From Planctomycetota bacterium (GTDB lineage: Bacteria; Planctomycetota; GCA-002687715): a stretch of DNA of 13,890 nt. Both the position numbers and the translations under genes were made by a program. This document shows, piece by piece, positions 1 through 6,344 of this stretch; within the stretch, counting starts at the first letter, position 1, and each line of letters opens with the position of its first letter. The stretch is from contig JABSRK010000067.1 of assembly GCA_013213915.1 (NCBI GenBank), positions 1 through 13,890 on the forward strand, in the 5' to 3' direction. The notes beneath the pieces were generated by a model that was not told where the DNA came from, did no database searches, and worked only from the letters and a program-made list of their open reading frames with translations.

Positions 1-210
1 CAGCGTCCGCCACCGACTTCTCCCTCACCGCCCTGCCGCGCGCCGTCACCGCTTCCTCCCGAGCAGCATCGGCCAGGGACTTCTCGCTCTCCGCCCTGGT
101 ACGCGCCGTCTCCGCTTCTTCCCGGGCGTCATCCGCGAGGGACTTCTCGCTCTCCGCGCTGACACGCGCCGTTTCGGTTTCCACCAGGGCGTCGTTCGCC
201 AGGGACTTCT
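1..210 (-). repeat. 63-bp in-frame tandem repeat encoding the coiled-coil tail of the kinase
   Basis: The word gacttc recurs at 15, 78, 141 and 204, exactly 63 bp apart. Two adjacent units start with the identical string gacttctcgctctccgc (78 and 141). The array continues past position 1, so the copy number is unknown. On the minus strand each unit encodes 21 residues (three heptads) starting EKSLA or EKSVA and rich in Ala, Glu and Arg, which fits an elongated coiled coil directly after the membrane helix. Confidence 0.9.
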
Positions 211-1456
211 GCCACAGCGCGATGAACAGACCGGCACTCAACGACAGGAGCACCACCGCCAGGGCCGCCGCAACCGCCGGGTTGCGCTGCGCCCAGCGCA
301 CCACGCGGGTAAGGCGTCCCACCGGCTTCGCCTGGATGGGTTCATAGGAGCGGATGCGCCGCAGGTCCTCCGCCAGGTCGTGCGCGGTCTGGTAGCGACG
401 TTCCCGGTCCTTGTCGAGCGCCGTCGCGATCACCGTCACCAGGTCTCTGGGCACCGACGGGTTGAGGCGGCGCGGGTCTTCGGGCTCCCTGGCGAGGATC
501 TGCTGGTACAGCCCCTCCCGCGACGGCGCCTCGAAGGGACGCTCGAGCGTCACGCACTCATACAGCATCACGCCCAACGACCACACGTCGGTGCGCCGGT
601 CGACGCGAATCGACTGCCGCGTCAGCTGCTCCGGCGACATGTAGGAGGGGGTTCCGAACAGATCGCCGCTCCGCGTCAGCGTCTGCAGGTCCGACTCCTC
701 GTCGCGGGCGATCCCGAAGTCCATGACCACGGCCTCGCCTTGCGGCGTGATCATGACGTTGCCCGGCTTCACGTCGCGGTGAATGACCCCCGCCTCGTGG
801 ACCGCGTGCAGGGCACGGGCGACCTTCTCCACCAGGCGCACCACTCGCATCACGTCCGAACGGGTCTGGGAGCCGCTCGAGGTCGTCCCCTGGTCCACGG
901 ACGTGTCGGGGTCGTCCTCGAAATCGACTTCATCAAGGGCGATAACCGTGGGCGCGGTATCGGCGGCCGTGACCTCACGAGTGGTGGCGATCCGCTTGGC
1001 CAGGGTCTCCCCCTCGATGTAGCGCATGGCGATGTAGGGGATACCGCCCGTGACATCGACGTCGTACACCGCGCACACGCCGGGGTGGTCGGCCTTCGAC
1101 GCAGCCGCCGCCTCCCGCTTGAACCTCACGAGGAGTCCCTCGGCCCCCGGACCGAGACCGCGCAGGACCTTCAGCGCGACGGTCCGGTCGATCCGCGTGT
1201 CGGTGGCCTTGTAGACGATCCCCTGTCCGCCGCGTCCGAGCTCCTCTTCCAGCCGGTAGGGCCCGAGCGCATCCCCCGCGGACTCGGCCGATGTCGTACG
1301 ACCCTGCAGCGCCACGTACTCGGCGGCGATCAAGTCCTGGTCATCGGGGAACAGCGCCAGGTAGTCGGACAACTGGCGGACGGTCCCCGCTTCCACATCC
1401 TCGAAATACTGATCCAGGAATGCGTCGACCGGCGTGTTGTGCGCACCATCCGACAT
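1..1456 (-). CDS. Membrane-anchored Hanks-type serine/threonine protein kinase (C-terminus beyond left edge)
   Basis: The minus frame is open from an ATG at 1456 to the window edge (485 codons visible). Residues 1-62 form an acidic leader common in planctomycete kinases. The kinase domain spans about 66-370, with the glycine loop GRGGQG (74-79), the ATP lysine in VALK (K96), the catalytic HRDVKPGN (227-233, so D229), DFG at 246-248, GTPSYMSPEQ at 268-277 and DVWSLG near 290. A hydrophobic stretch at about 392-415 is a probable membrane helix, putting the kinase in the cytoplasm and the tail outside. The tail is a 21-residue repeat beginning EKSLA, probably a coiled coil. An acidic, Ser/Thr-rich insert of about 40 residues (about 158-200) sits between the helix D and helix E regions. 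No Shine-Dalgarno is visible. The start is chosen because the frame begins there with a typical leader, and a plus-strand gene diverges 83 bp away. The substrate is unknown. Confidence 0.95.
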   Translation of the reverse strand, partial: MSDGAHNTPVDAFLDQYFEDVEAGTVRQLSDYLALFPDDQDLIAAEYVALQGRTTSAESAGDALGPYRLEEELGRGGQGIVYKATDTRIDRTVALKVLRGLGPGAEGLLVRFKREAAAASKADHPGVCAVYDVDVTGGIPYIAMRYIEGETLAKRIATTREVTAADTAPTVIALDEVDFEDDPDTSVDQGTTSSGSQTRSDVMRVVRLVEKVARALHAVHEAGVIHRDVKPGNVMITPQGEAVVMDFGIARDEESDLQTLTRSGDLFGTPSYMSPEQLTRQSIRVDRRTDVWSLGVMLYECVTLERPFEAPSREGLYQQILAREPEDPRRLNPSVPRDLVTVIATALDKDRERRYQTAHDLAEDLRRIRSYEPIQAKPVGRLTRVVRWAQRNPAVAAALAVVLLSLSAGLFIALWQKSLANDALVETETARVSAESEKSLADDAREEAETARTRAESEKSLADAAREEAVTARGRAVREKSVADA

Positions 1457-1539
1457 GGCAAGCAGCGTAGCCGATCGGCAGCGACGCGGTGCGAGGAGCG
1501 CGCATCCGACAACCCGGAAGCGTGTATCCTCCCCGGGCC
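1457..1539. promoter_or_regulatory. Divergent intergenic region between kinase and aminotransferase
   Basis: These 83 bp must hold the start signals of both divergent genes. I see no convincing -35/-10 pair and no Shine-Dalgarno for either gene. A TATCCT at 1525-1530 lies only about 10 bp before the aminotransferase ATG. If it is a -10 box, that mRNA would be nearly leaderless, which is speculative. Confidence 0.3.
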
Positions 1540-2682
1540 ATGTCAAACCGGCCTCTCCTCATGATTCCCGGCCCGCTCGAGGTCTCGGACGGCGTCCGCG
1601 CCGCCGCGGCCGAGGTCCCGCGCAGACACGTCGCACCCGATCTCGTCGAGGCGATGGGCGCATCCCTCGAAGCCATGCGTCACGTCTGGCGCGCGGGCAA
1701 CGAGGCACAGCCGTTCATCGTCGCGGGCAGCGGCACCCTGGCCATGGAGATGGCGACCTGGAACCTGGTCGCGCCCGGCGAGCGCGTGGTCGTCGTGAAT
1801 ACGGGGTTCTTCTCCGATCGCGCGGCGGAGATGCTGCGTCGACGCGGCGCCAACGTGGCCCAGGTCTCGGCAGAACCCGGCGACGCCCCCGGCGCCGACG
1901 CCGTCGCCCAGGCGCTGGACGATCATCCGACGGCCGCCCTGTTCGCGACCCACGTCGATACATCCACGGGTGTGCGTGTCGATGCCGAGGCGCTGTGCCG
2001 CGTCGCCAGCGAACGGGACATGCTCACCGTGTTCGACGGCGTCTGCGCGACGGGCGGCGAACGATTCGAGATGGAGGCATGGAACGCCGACGTCTATCTC
2101 ACCGCTTCGCAGAAGGCTATCGGCTTGCCCGCCGGCCTCGCGCTCCTCGTCGCGAGCGCACGCGCGCTGAAGCGCCGCCGCGCGTTGACCTCTCCCCCGC
2201 CGATGGCCATCGACTGGCTCGAGTGGCTCCCGGTCATGACCGCCTACGAAGAACGCCGCCCGGCCTACTTCGCCACGCCCGCGACGACCCTCGTCTGGGC
2301 GCTCCGCACCGGGCTGGCCGAAATCCTCTCCGCCGACACCGACCCCGCCACCGCCATGGACGCCCGCGTCGCCGCCCACGCCGAGGTGGCCCAGACATTT
2401 CGCGCCGCGTGGCGGGAACTGGAACTCGACCTGGTCCCCGTGTCCGAAGCGCTGGCCGCCAACACGCTCAGCGCGGTCCGCTACCCGGACGGCGTCGGCC
2501 AAGAGCTGGTCGGCGCGATCAAGGAGCGGGGCGTGGTCGTCGCGCCAGGACTCCATCCCCAACTGAAGGAGCGCTATTTTCGCGTGGGCCACATGGGAGA
2601 CGTCATCACGCGCCCGACCGATATCAACCGCTGCATCGCCGCCGTCAGCGACGCCGTACGCGCCGCCCGCTCCGGGCTATGA
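1540..2682 (+). CDS. Class V PLP aminotransferase, alanine/serine-glyoxylate type
   Basis: The product has 380 residues, the usual length for the alanine-glyoxylate / serine-glyoxylate aminotransferase family. It opens with LLMIPGPLEVS (6-16), the family N-terminus, which decides the start at 1540. An in-frame ATG at 1489 would only add 17 unrelated residues. Cofactor features are GSGT (63-66), HVDTSTG (138-144), the PLP-ring aspartate in VFDGVCATGG (D166) and the Schiff-base lysine in TASQKAIGLPAG (K192). The C-terminal FRVGHMGD (near 345) contains the arginine expected to bind the substrate carboxylate. Such enzymes transfer an amino group from alanine, serine or a ureido acid to glyoxylate or pyruvate; the exact donor cannot be read here. 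Predicted cytosolic. A ThuA-like gene follows 32 bp downstream on the same strand, suggesting co-transcription. A functional link between the two is not obvious. Confidence 0.93.
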   Translation: MSNRPLLMIPGPLEVSDGVRAAAAEVPRRHVAPDLVEAMGASLEAMRHVWRAGNEAQPFIVAGSGTLAMEMATWNLVAPGERVVVVNTGFFSDRAAEMLRRRGANVAQVSAEPGDAPGADAVAQALDDHPTAALFATHVDTSTGVRVDAEALCRVASERDMLTVFDGVCATGGERFEMEAWNADVYLTASQKAIGLPAGLALLVASARALKRRRALTSPPPMAIDWLEWLPVMTAYEERRPAYFATPATTLVWALRTGLAEILSADTDPATAMDARVAAHAEVAQTFRAAWRELELDLVPVSEALAANTLSAVRYPDGVGQELVGAIKERGVVVAPGLHPQLKERYFRVGHMGDVITRPTDINRCIAAVSDAVRAARSGL

Positions 2683-2703
2683 TGCTCCCTCCCTCATCGC
2701 CCT

Positions 2704-2707
2704 GGAG
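2704..2707 (+). promoter_or_regulatory. Shine-Dalgarno GGAG of the ThuA-like gene
   Basis: GGAG lies 7 nt before the ATG at 2715. It favours that start over the in-frame ATGs at 2679 and 2682, which overlap the aminotransferase stop and would put a proline-rich extension in front of the signal peptide. Confidence 0.6.
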
Positions 2708-2714
2708 ACCCCTC

Positions 2715-3665
2715 ATGCCACGCACCATCAGCATCCTCCTCCTCGCCGTCCTCTCCCTCACAGCCCAGGAATTCAAGCGCAGTCAGGATGAGACCCTGGG
2801 GAACGAGATGGCGGAGGAGATCCGCGTGCTCATCATCGACGGCCAGAACAACCATGGCTGGGCCGGGACAACGAAGGCAATGAAGGCGACACTCGAAGCC
2901 ACCAGACGCTTCTCTGTCACGGTCTCGACGAGCCCGGGCAAGAAAGGCACCAAGGAGCAATGGGCCGCCTGGCGCCCCGCGTTCAAAGACCATCAGGTCG
3001 TGGTCGGTAACTACAACGGCCAGCCGTGGCCCGACGCGGTGAACAACGCCTACCTCGCGTTTGTCGCCGACGGCGGCGGAGCGGTGAACGTCCACGCGGC
3101 GAACAACTCCTTCACCAACTGGAAGGAGTGGAACAAGCTCATCGCCCTGGGTTGGCGCGGGCCGAAGTTCGGCGATCGCGTCACCGTCAACGACAAGACA
3201 GGCGCCCAGATTCGCACCCTCAAGGGCAAGGGGCCCGGCGCCGGGCACGGGCGTCAGCATGTGTTCCTCGTCACGGTCCGCGCCAAGGAACACCCGATCA
3301 TGAAGGGGCTTCCCACGTGGTGGAAGCACGCCAAGGACGAGCTCTACCACGGGCAACGGGGCCCGGGCCAGGACATGCAGATCCTCTCGAGCGCGTGGTC
3401 CGATCCCAAGTCGGGCGGCACCGGAGATCATGAACCGATCACGTGGGTGGTCCCTCACGGCAAGGGCAACGTCGTGACGACGGTCCTCGGGCATCACTGG
3501 GGAGGGCAAAAGGACTTCGACGCGCTGCACTGCGTCGGCTTTCAGACCATCCTCGCCCGAGCCTGCGAGTGGGCCGCAACGGGCAAGGTCACCATCCAGG
3601 TCCCTAAGGGCTTCCCTACGGACAAGGCGACGTCGATCTCTGCGCCCGGTGAGATCTCCTGGTGA
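2715..3665 (+). CDS. Secreted ThuA-like domain protein
   Basis: The product has 316 residues. Residues 1-18 (MPRTISILLLAVLSLTAQ) are a short signal peptide, so it is exported. The rest matches the ThuA-like (trehalose-utilisation, class I glutamine-amidotransferase-like) fold. It has a first beta strand IRVLIIDGQNNHGW (36-49), GNYNGQPWP (98-106), GGGAVNVHAANNSF (120-133), a DELYHGQRGPG segment (208-218) and the hallmark C-terminal run TVLGHHWGGQKDFD (256-269), then FQTILARACEWAATG (276-290). ThuA homologues are linked to disaccharide metabolism and are abundant in planctomycetes, often beside glycoside hydrolase-like and haem proteins. The biochemical activity of the family is poorly defined and I do not claim one. 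A Shine-Dalgarno at 2704-2707 supports the start. No terminator with a T-run follows the stop. Confidence 0.88.
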   Translation: MPRTISILLLAVLSLTAQEFKRSQDETLGNEMAEEIRVLIIDGQNNHGWAGTTKAMKATLEATRRFSVTVSTSPGKKGTKEQWAAWRPAFKDHQVVVGNYNGQPWPDAVNNAYLAFVADGGGAVNVHAANNSFTNWKEWNKLIALGWRGPKFGDRVTVNDKTGAQIRTLKGKGPGAGHGRQHVFLVTVRAKEHPIMKGLPTWWKHAKDELYHGQRGPGQDMQILSSAWSDPKSGGTGDHEPITWVVPHGKGNVVTTVLGHHWGGQKDFDALHCVGFQTILARACEWAATGKVTIQVPKGFPTDKATSISAPGEISW

Positions 3666-3732
3666 GGCCGCTGGTCCCCGAGAGTTAGGGAGCCCGGACC
3701 GCAGACTCAGATCCCCGTCTCCTTGCCCCCCT

Positions 3733-3784
3733 TATTCCAGGGTCTGGACTTGCGTAATCAGAGGCGTGAGTCCAGGCTGGAATA
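3733..3784. promoter_or_regulatory. Imperfect inverted repeat / RNA hairpin between the ThuA-like and SGNH genes
   Basis: TATTCCAG (3733-3740) pairs with CTGGAATA (3777-3784), and CTGGACT (3744-3750) pairs with AGTCCAG (3769-3775). Fifteen base pairs are interrupted by a small internal loop (GGT against G) around an 18-nt loop. No T-run follows, so a classical Rho-independent terminator is unlikely. It could be a 5'-leader structure of the SGNH gene 57 bp downstream, a factor-dependent end for the ThuA-like transcript, or a protein-binding dyad. The rest of 3666-3841 shows nothing recognisable. Confidence 0.45.
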
Positions 3785-3828
3785 GTCTGCTCGGGCGTGC
3801 TCCGCGCCCTGAGCCCCTGAAACATTCT

Positions 3829-3832
3829 GAGG
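3829..3832 (+). promoter_or_regulatory. Shine-Dalgarno GAGG of the SGNH esterase gene
   Basis: GAGG within the purine-rich stretch TGAGGAAAAGTGAG, 9 nt before the ATG at 3842, one of the clearest ribosome-binding sites in the window. Confidence 0.6.
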
Positions 3833-3841
3833 AAAAGTGAG

Positions 3842-4918
3842 ATGCAGTACAGAGCCTCCAAGGTGAGTCCCGTTCTTGTGGTCTGTACGACCCTGCTGCT
3901 CCTTGGGTCCGTTACTGCCCAAGGCACCGCACCGGTCAAGATCATGTCCCTCGGCGATTCAATCACTGAGGGTCAGACAGGTCATGCCGGATGGCGGTAC
4001 TGGTTGTGGAACGAACTCCAGGCAAACGGCTATTCCAACGTCGATTTCATCGGCTCCCAGGCGGGCGCCTTCCTCGGACCGCCGCTCTACGCGAACTACG
4101 ACCAGGATCACGAAGGATACTGGGGTGCGCGTGTTGACCAGCTCATCCAGCACATGCCGTCAGTGTTCGGCCGCGGACACGTACCAGACATCGCGCTGAT
4201 CCACGTCGGCCACAACGACATCATCCAATCACAGTCGGTCGTCGTGACGGCAGGCGAGATCCTCTCGTTGATCTCGGAGATCCGCTCGGTCAACCGTGAC
4301 TGCAAGTTCTTCGTTGCCAAGGTCATCCCGACGTTTGACCCCTGGGCAGCCGCGAACCTCCAGCTACTCAACGCACTCATCGAAGCGTGGAGCCCGTCGT
4401 ATGCGCTGCCGACGTCGCCCATCGTCATCGTCGATCAGGCTACCGGGTTCGATCCCATTGCCGACCTGTACGACGGCGTGCATCCGAACGAATTTGGAGA
4501 GAAGAAGATGAGCGAGAAGTGGCTGCGCGCGCTCGCTCCGGCTCTCGGATCGTTCAAGGTCACCCTATCCTATGACCAGACGACGGGATTCATCTCCGCA
4601 CGCAACCTGGCTGGTCCGCCAAACGAGGATTACGTTTCGGTGATCACCACCGATCCCGCCAACGCGAACGGCGGGCTCGGCACCGGGTGGTTCGGTGGCC
4701 TCCATATCCCGTGGTCCGGACTCGTCGCGCAGGTGACCGCGTTCGGCAATCCCTTCACGGGGCAATTAGATGCCCACGGTGCGTCGTTCGGCACGCACAT
4801 GTCCCCCGTCCCTCCCGGCCTGATCGGCGTCCCCTTCTACGCGGTGAGCGTGGCCATCGGCCATCGAACCGGCGCACTGCTGGGGTTCGGTAGTCCTGCC
4901 TCAGTCACTGCGCAGTAA
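3842..4918 (+). CDS. Secreted SGNH-family esterase, CE3-like, with C-terminal beta module
   Basis: The product has 358 residues. Residues 1-27 are a signal peptide (hydrophobic core about 9-25, ending SVTAQ). The SGNH blocks are all present: GDSITEG (38-44, nucleophile S40), the oxyanion glycine in DHEGYWG (89-95), HVGHND (121-126, N125) and DGVHPNEFG (211-219, acid D211 and base H214). The order GDSITEG, then W-R-Y-W, VDFIGS and DHEGYWG, resembles carbohydrate esterase family 3 acetyl-xylan esterases, so deacetylation of a polysaccharide is the most likely activity; other acyl esters cannot be excluded. Residues about 240-358 form an extra C-terminal domain rich in Gly, Pro and aromatic residues, of the kind attached to many secreted planctomycete proteins. 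G+C is lower than in neighbours (55-60 % in sampled lines), perhaps indicating transfer. It converges on a sulfatase gene with 5 bp between the stops. Confidence 0.9.
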   Translation: MQYRASKVSPVLVVCTTLLLLGSVTAQGTAPVKIMSLGDSITEGQTGHAGWRYWLWNELQANGYSNVDFIGSQAGAFLGPPLYANYDQDHEGYWGARVDQLIQHMPSVFGRGHVPDIALIHVGHNDIIQSQSVVVTAGEILSLISEIRSVNRDCKFFVAKVIPTFDPWAAANLQLLNALIEAWSPSYALPTSPIVIVDQATGFDPIADLYDGVHPNEFGEKKMSEKWLRALAPALGSFKVTLSYDQTTGFISARNLAGPPNEDYVSVITTDPANANGGLGTGWFGGLHIPWSGLVAQVTAFGNPFTGQLDAHGASFGTHMSPVPPGLIGVPFYAVSVAIGHRTGALLGFGSPASVTAQ

Positions 4919-4923
4919 GCCAC

Positions 4924-6333
4924 CTATCGCTGTTTGAAGCCCGGGTTCGGGGACGGCATCTCAGCCCCGACCCGGCGCCTCCAGCGCTGGAGCCGACCTC
5001 TGAGTTCGCGCGCCCTCTCCGGCATTCGCTGGGCGAGGTTCGTCCCTTCCCCTCTGTCGCTCGCGAGATCGTAGAGCTCCACGTCCCCGGTCTCGTACCA
5101 CTCGATCAGCTTGTGATCGCCGACGCGCACCGCCCCCGACGGAGCGCCACCCTGGTTCCCGTAGTGCGGGTAATGCCAGTACAGGTCGCGCTCGGCGAGG
5201 CGCTCCTCTCCCTCGAGGAGGCTCACCATGCTGACACCGTCGACGTGCTGACGCGGACGTGGAGGGAGCCCAGCCATCTCGAGAAGCGTCGGGTAGAAGT
5301 CGGTGCTGATGACCGGTATGTCGCACGTCGAGCCCGCCCGCGTCCGACCGGGCCACGCGATGATCATCGGCTCGCGGATACCGCCTTCGTACACCCACCC
5401 CTTGCCCGCGCGCAAAGGGAGGTTCGAGGTCGGATGACCCTCTGACGTACTCAGGCCCCCGTTGTCGGACATGAAGACGATCGCCGTGTTGTCAGCTTTG
5501 CCGAGCGCCTTCAGCTTGCTCACAATGCGCCCGACGCTCGTGTCGAGGTGCTCCACCATCGCAGCGTAGACGGCGTGGTCCTGCACCAGGCGCACCTTGC
5601 GCTCCCGCTCCTTCCCCCACACAGGGCCTGACGCTCCCGAACGCTGCTTCTTGCGCTCCCTGTACTTCGCAACGACCTCCTGCCTGGCCTGCAACGGCGT
5701 GTGCACGAGGTAGTACCCGACGTACAACATGAACGGACCGTCCTTCGAATCCTCAAGGAACCGCTCGGCCTCATCCGTGATCCGGTCGGTGAGATAGGTC
5801 CCCTTCTTCGAGTCCTCCAACCTCGGGTTCTTCCATGGTGCGAAATAGCCCGCGTTCGGATGACCCGCCCGCCAACCTCCCACGTTGACGTCAAACCCCT
5901 GATCCTCCGGCCAGAACCCCTCCGGCCCGAGGTGCCACTTGCCCATGAACGCGGTGCGGTAACCCGCGTCCTTGAACGCTTCCGCCAGCGTCGTCTCCTC
6001 CAGAGGGAGGCGGTCGATGTACCGCGCCGGCAACAGACGCGCCTTTCGCCGCCCGCCGAAATAATCGGTCGTCTTCATGCGCGCCGGGTACTTGCCCGCC
6101 ATGATGCTCGCCCGCGTCGGCGAGCACACCGGGCACGCCGCATACGCCTGCGTGAACCGCATGCCCGATGCCGCGAGGGCGTCCAGGTGCGGCGTCTCGT
6201 AGAACGAGCTGCCGTAGCAGCCGAGGTCCATCCAACCGAGATCGTCAGCGAGAAGGAAGACCACGTTCAACGGCCGCTCCCTCTGCGCCGGAATCAAAGC
6301 GGTCAAGAACAACAGGACTGCGACGACTCTCAT
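4924..6333 (-). CDS. Secreted formylglycine-dependent sulfatase (family S1), second gene of the operon
   Basis: The product has 469 residues with a signal peptide (1-17, MRVVAVLLFLTALIPAQ). Metal ligands and active-site residues of the alkaline-phosphatase superfamily are visible: DD (30-31), the signature CSPTR (70-74) in which C70 is converted to formylglycine, K132 and H134 in GKWHLG, H211 in LVHTPLQ, DNGG (290-293) and K311 in GKGWVYEGG. A smaller C-terminal subdomain (about 330-469) includes the typical GDHKLIEWY and VELYDLASD segments. It should hydrolyse sulfate esters outside the cytoplasm, probably from a sulfated polysaccharide; the substrate is not readable. An AAGGG Shine-Dalgarno precedes the ATG by 6 nt and sits next to the stop of the upstream sulfatase, so both are one operon. 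Activation requires a formylglycine-generating or anaerobic maturation enzyme, which is not in this window. Confidence 0.94.
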   Translation of the reverse strand: MRVVAVLLFLTALIPAQRERPLNVVFLLADDLGWMDLGCYGSSFYETPHLDALAASGMRFTQAYAACPVCSPTRASIMAGKYPARMKTTDYFGGRRKARLLPARYIDRLPLEETTLAEAFKDAGYRTAFMGKWHLGPEGFWPEDQGFDVNVGGWRAGHPNAGYFAPWKNPRLEDSKKGTYLTDRITDEAERFLEDSKDGPFMLYVGYYLVHTPLQARQEVVAKYRERKKQRSGASGPVWGKERERKVRLVQDHAVYAAMVEHLDTSVGRIVSKLKALGKADNTAIVFMSDNGGLSTSEGHPTSNLPLRAGKGWVYEGGIREPMIIAWPGRTRAGSTCDIPVISTDFYPTLLEMAGLPPRPRQHVDGVSMVSLLEGEERLAERDLYWHYPHYGNQGGAPSGAVRVGDHKLIEWYETGDVELYDLASDRGEGTNLAQRMPERARELRGRLQRWRRRVGAEMPSPNPGFKQR

Positions 6334-6339
6334 CTGTTT

Positions 6340-6344
6340 CCCTT
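6340..6344 (-). promoter_or_regulatory. Shine-Dalgarno AAGGG for the downstream sulfatase
   Basis: On the minus strand TAGAAGGGAAACAGATG contains the stop codon of the upstream sulfatase (6345-6347), an AAGGG and then the ATG at 6333. The signal lies directly against the preceding stop, consistent with reinitiation within one operon. Confidence 0.6.

Noticed and set aside
380..1564. Long plus-strand open frame (394 codons) opposite the kinase
   Set aside because: It is antisense to a kinase with all catalytic motifs intact. Its translation is Arg/His-rich without recognisable domains, a usual artefact of high GC3.
1543..2592. Minus-strand open frame (349 codons) opposite the aminotransferase
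   Set aside because: It is the shadow of a gene with clear PLP motifs, and its low-complexity Gly/Arg/Asp composition matches no family.
1434..2714. Upstream extension of the ThuA-like frame to an ATG at 1434
   Set aside because: The extension is an Arg-rich shadow of the aminotransferase in another frame. The signal peptide and Shine-Dalgarno place the start at 2715.
3666..3732. Possible Rho-independent terminator just after the ThuA-like gene (GGTCC...GGACC)
   Set aside because: The stem is only 5 bp with bulges and no T-run follows.
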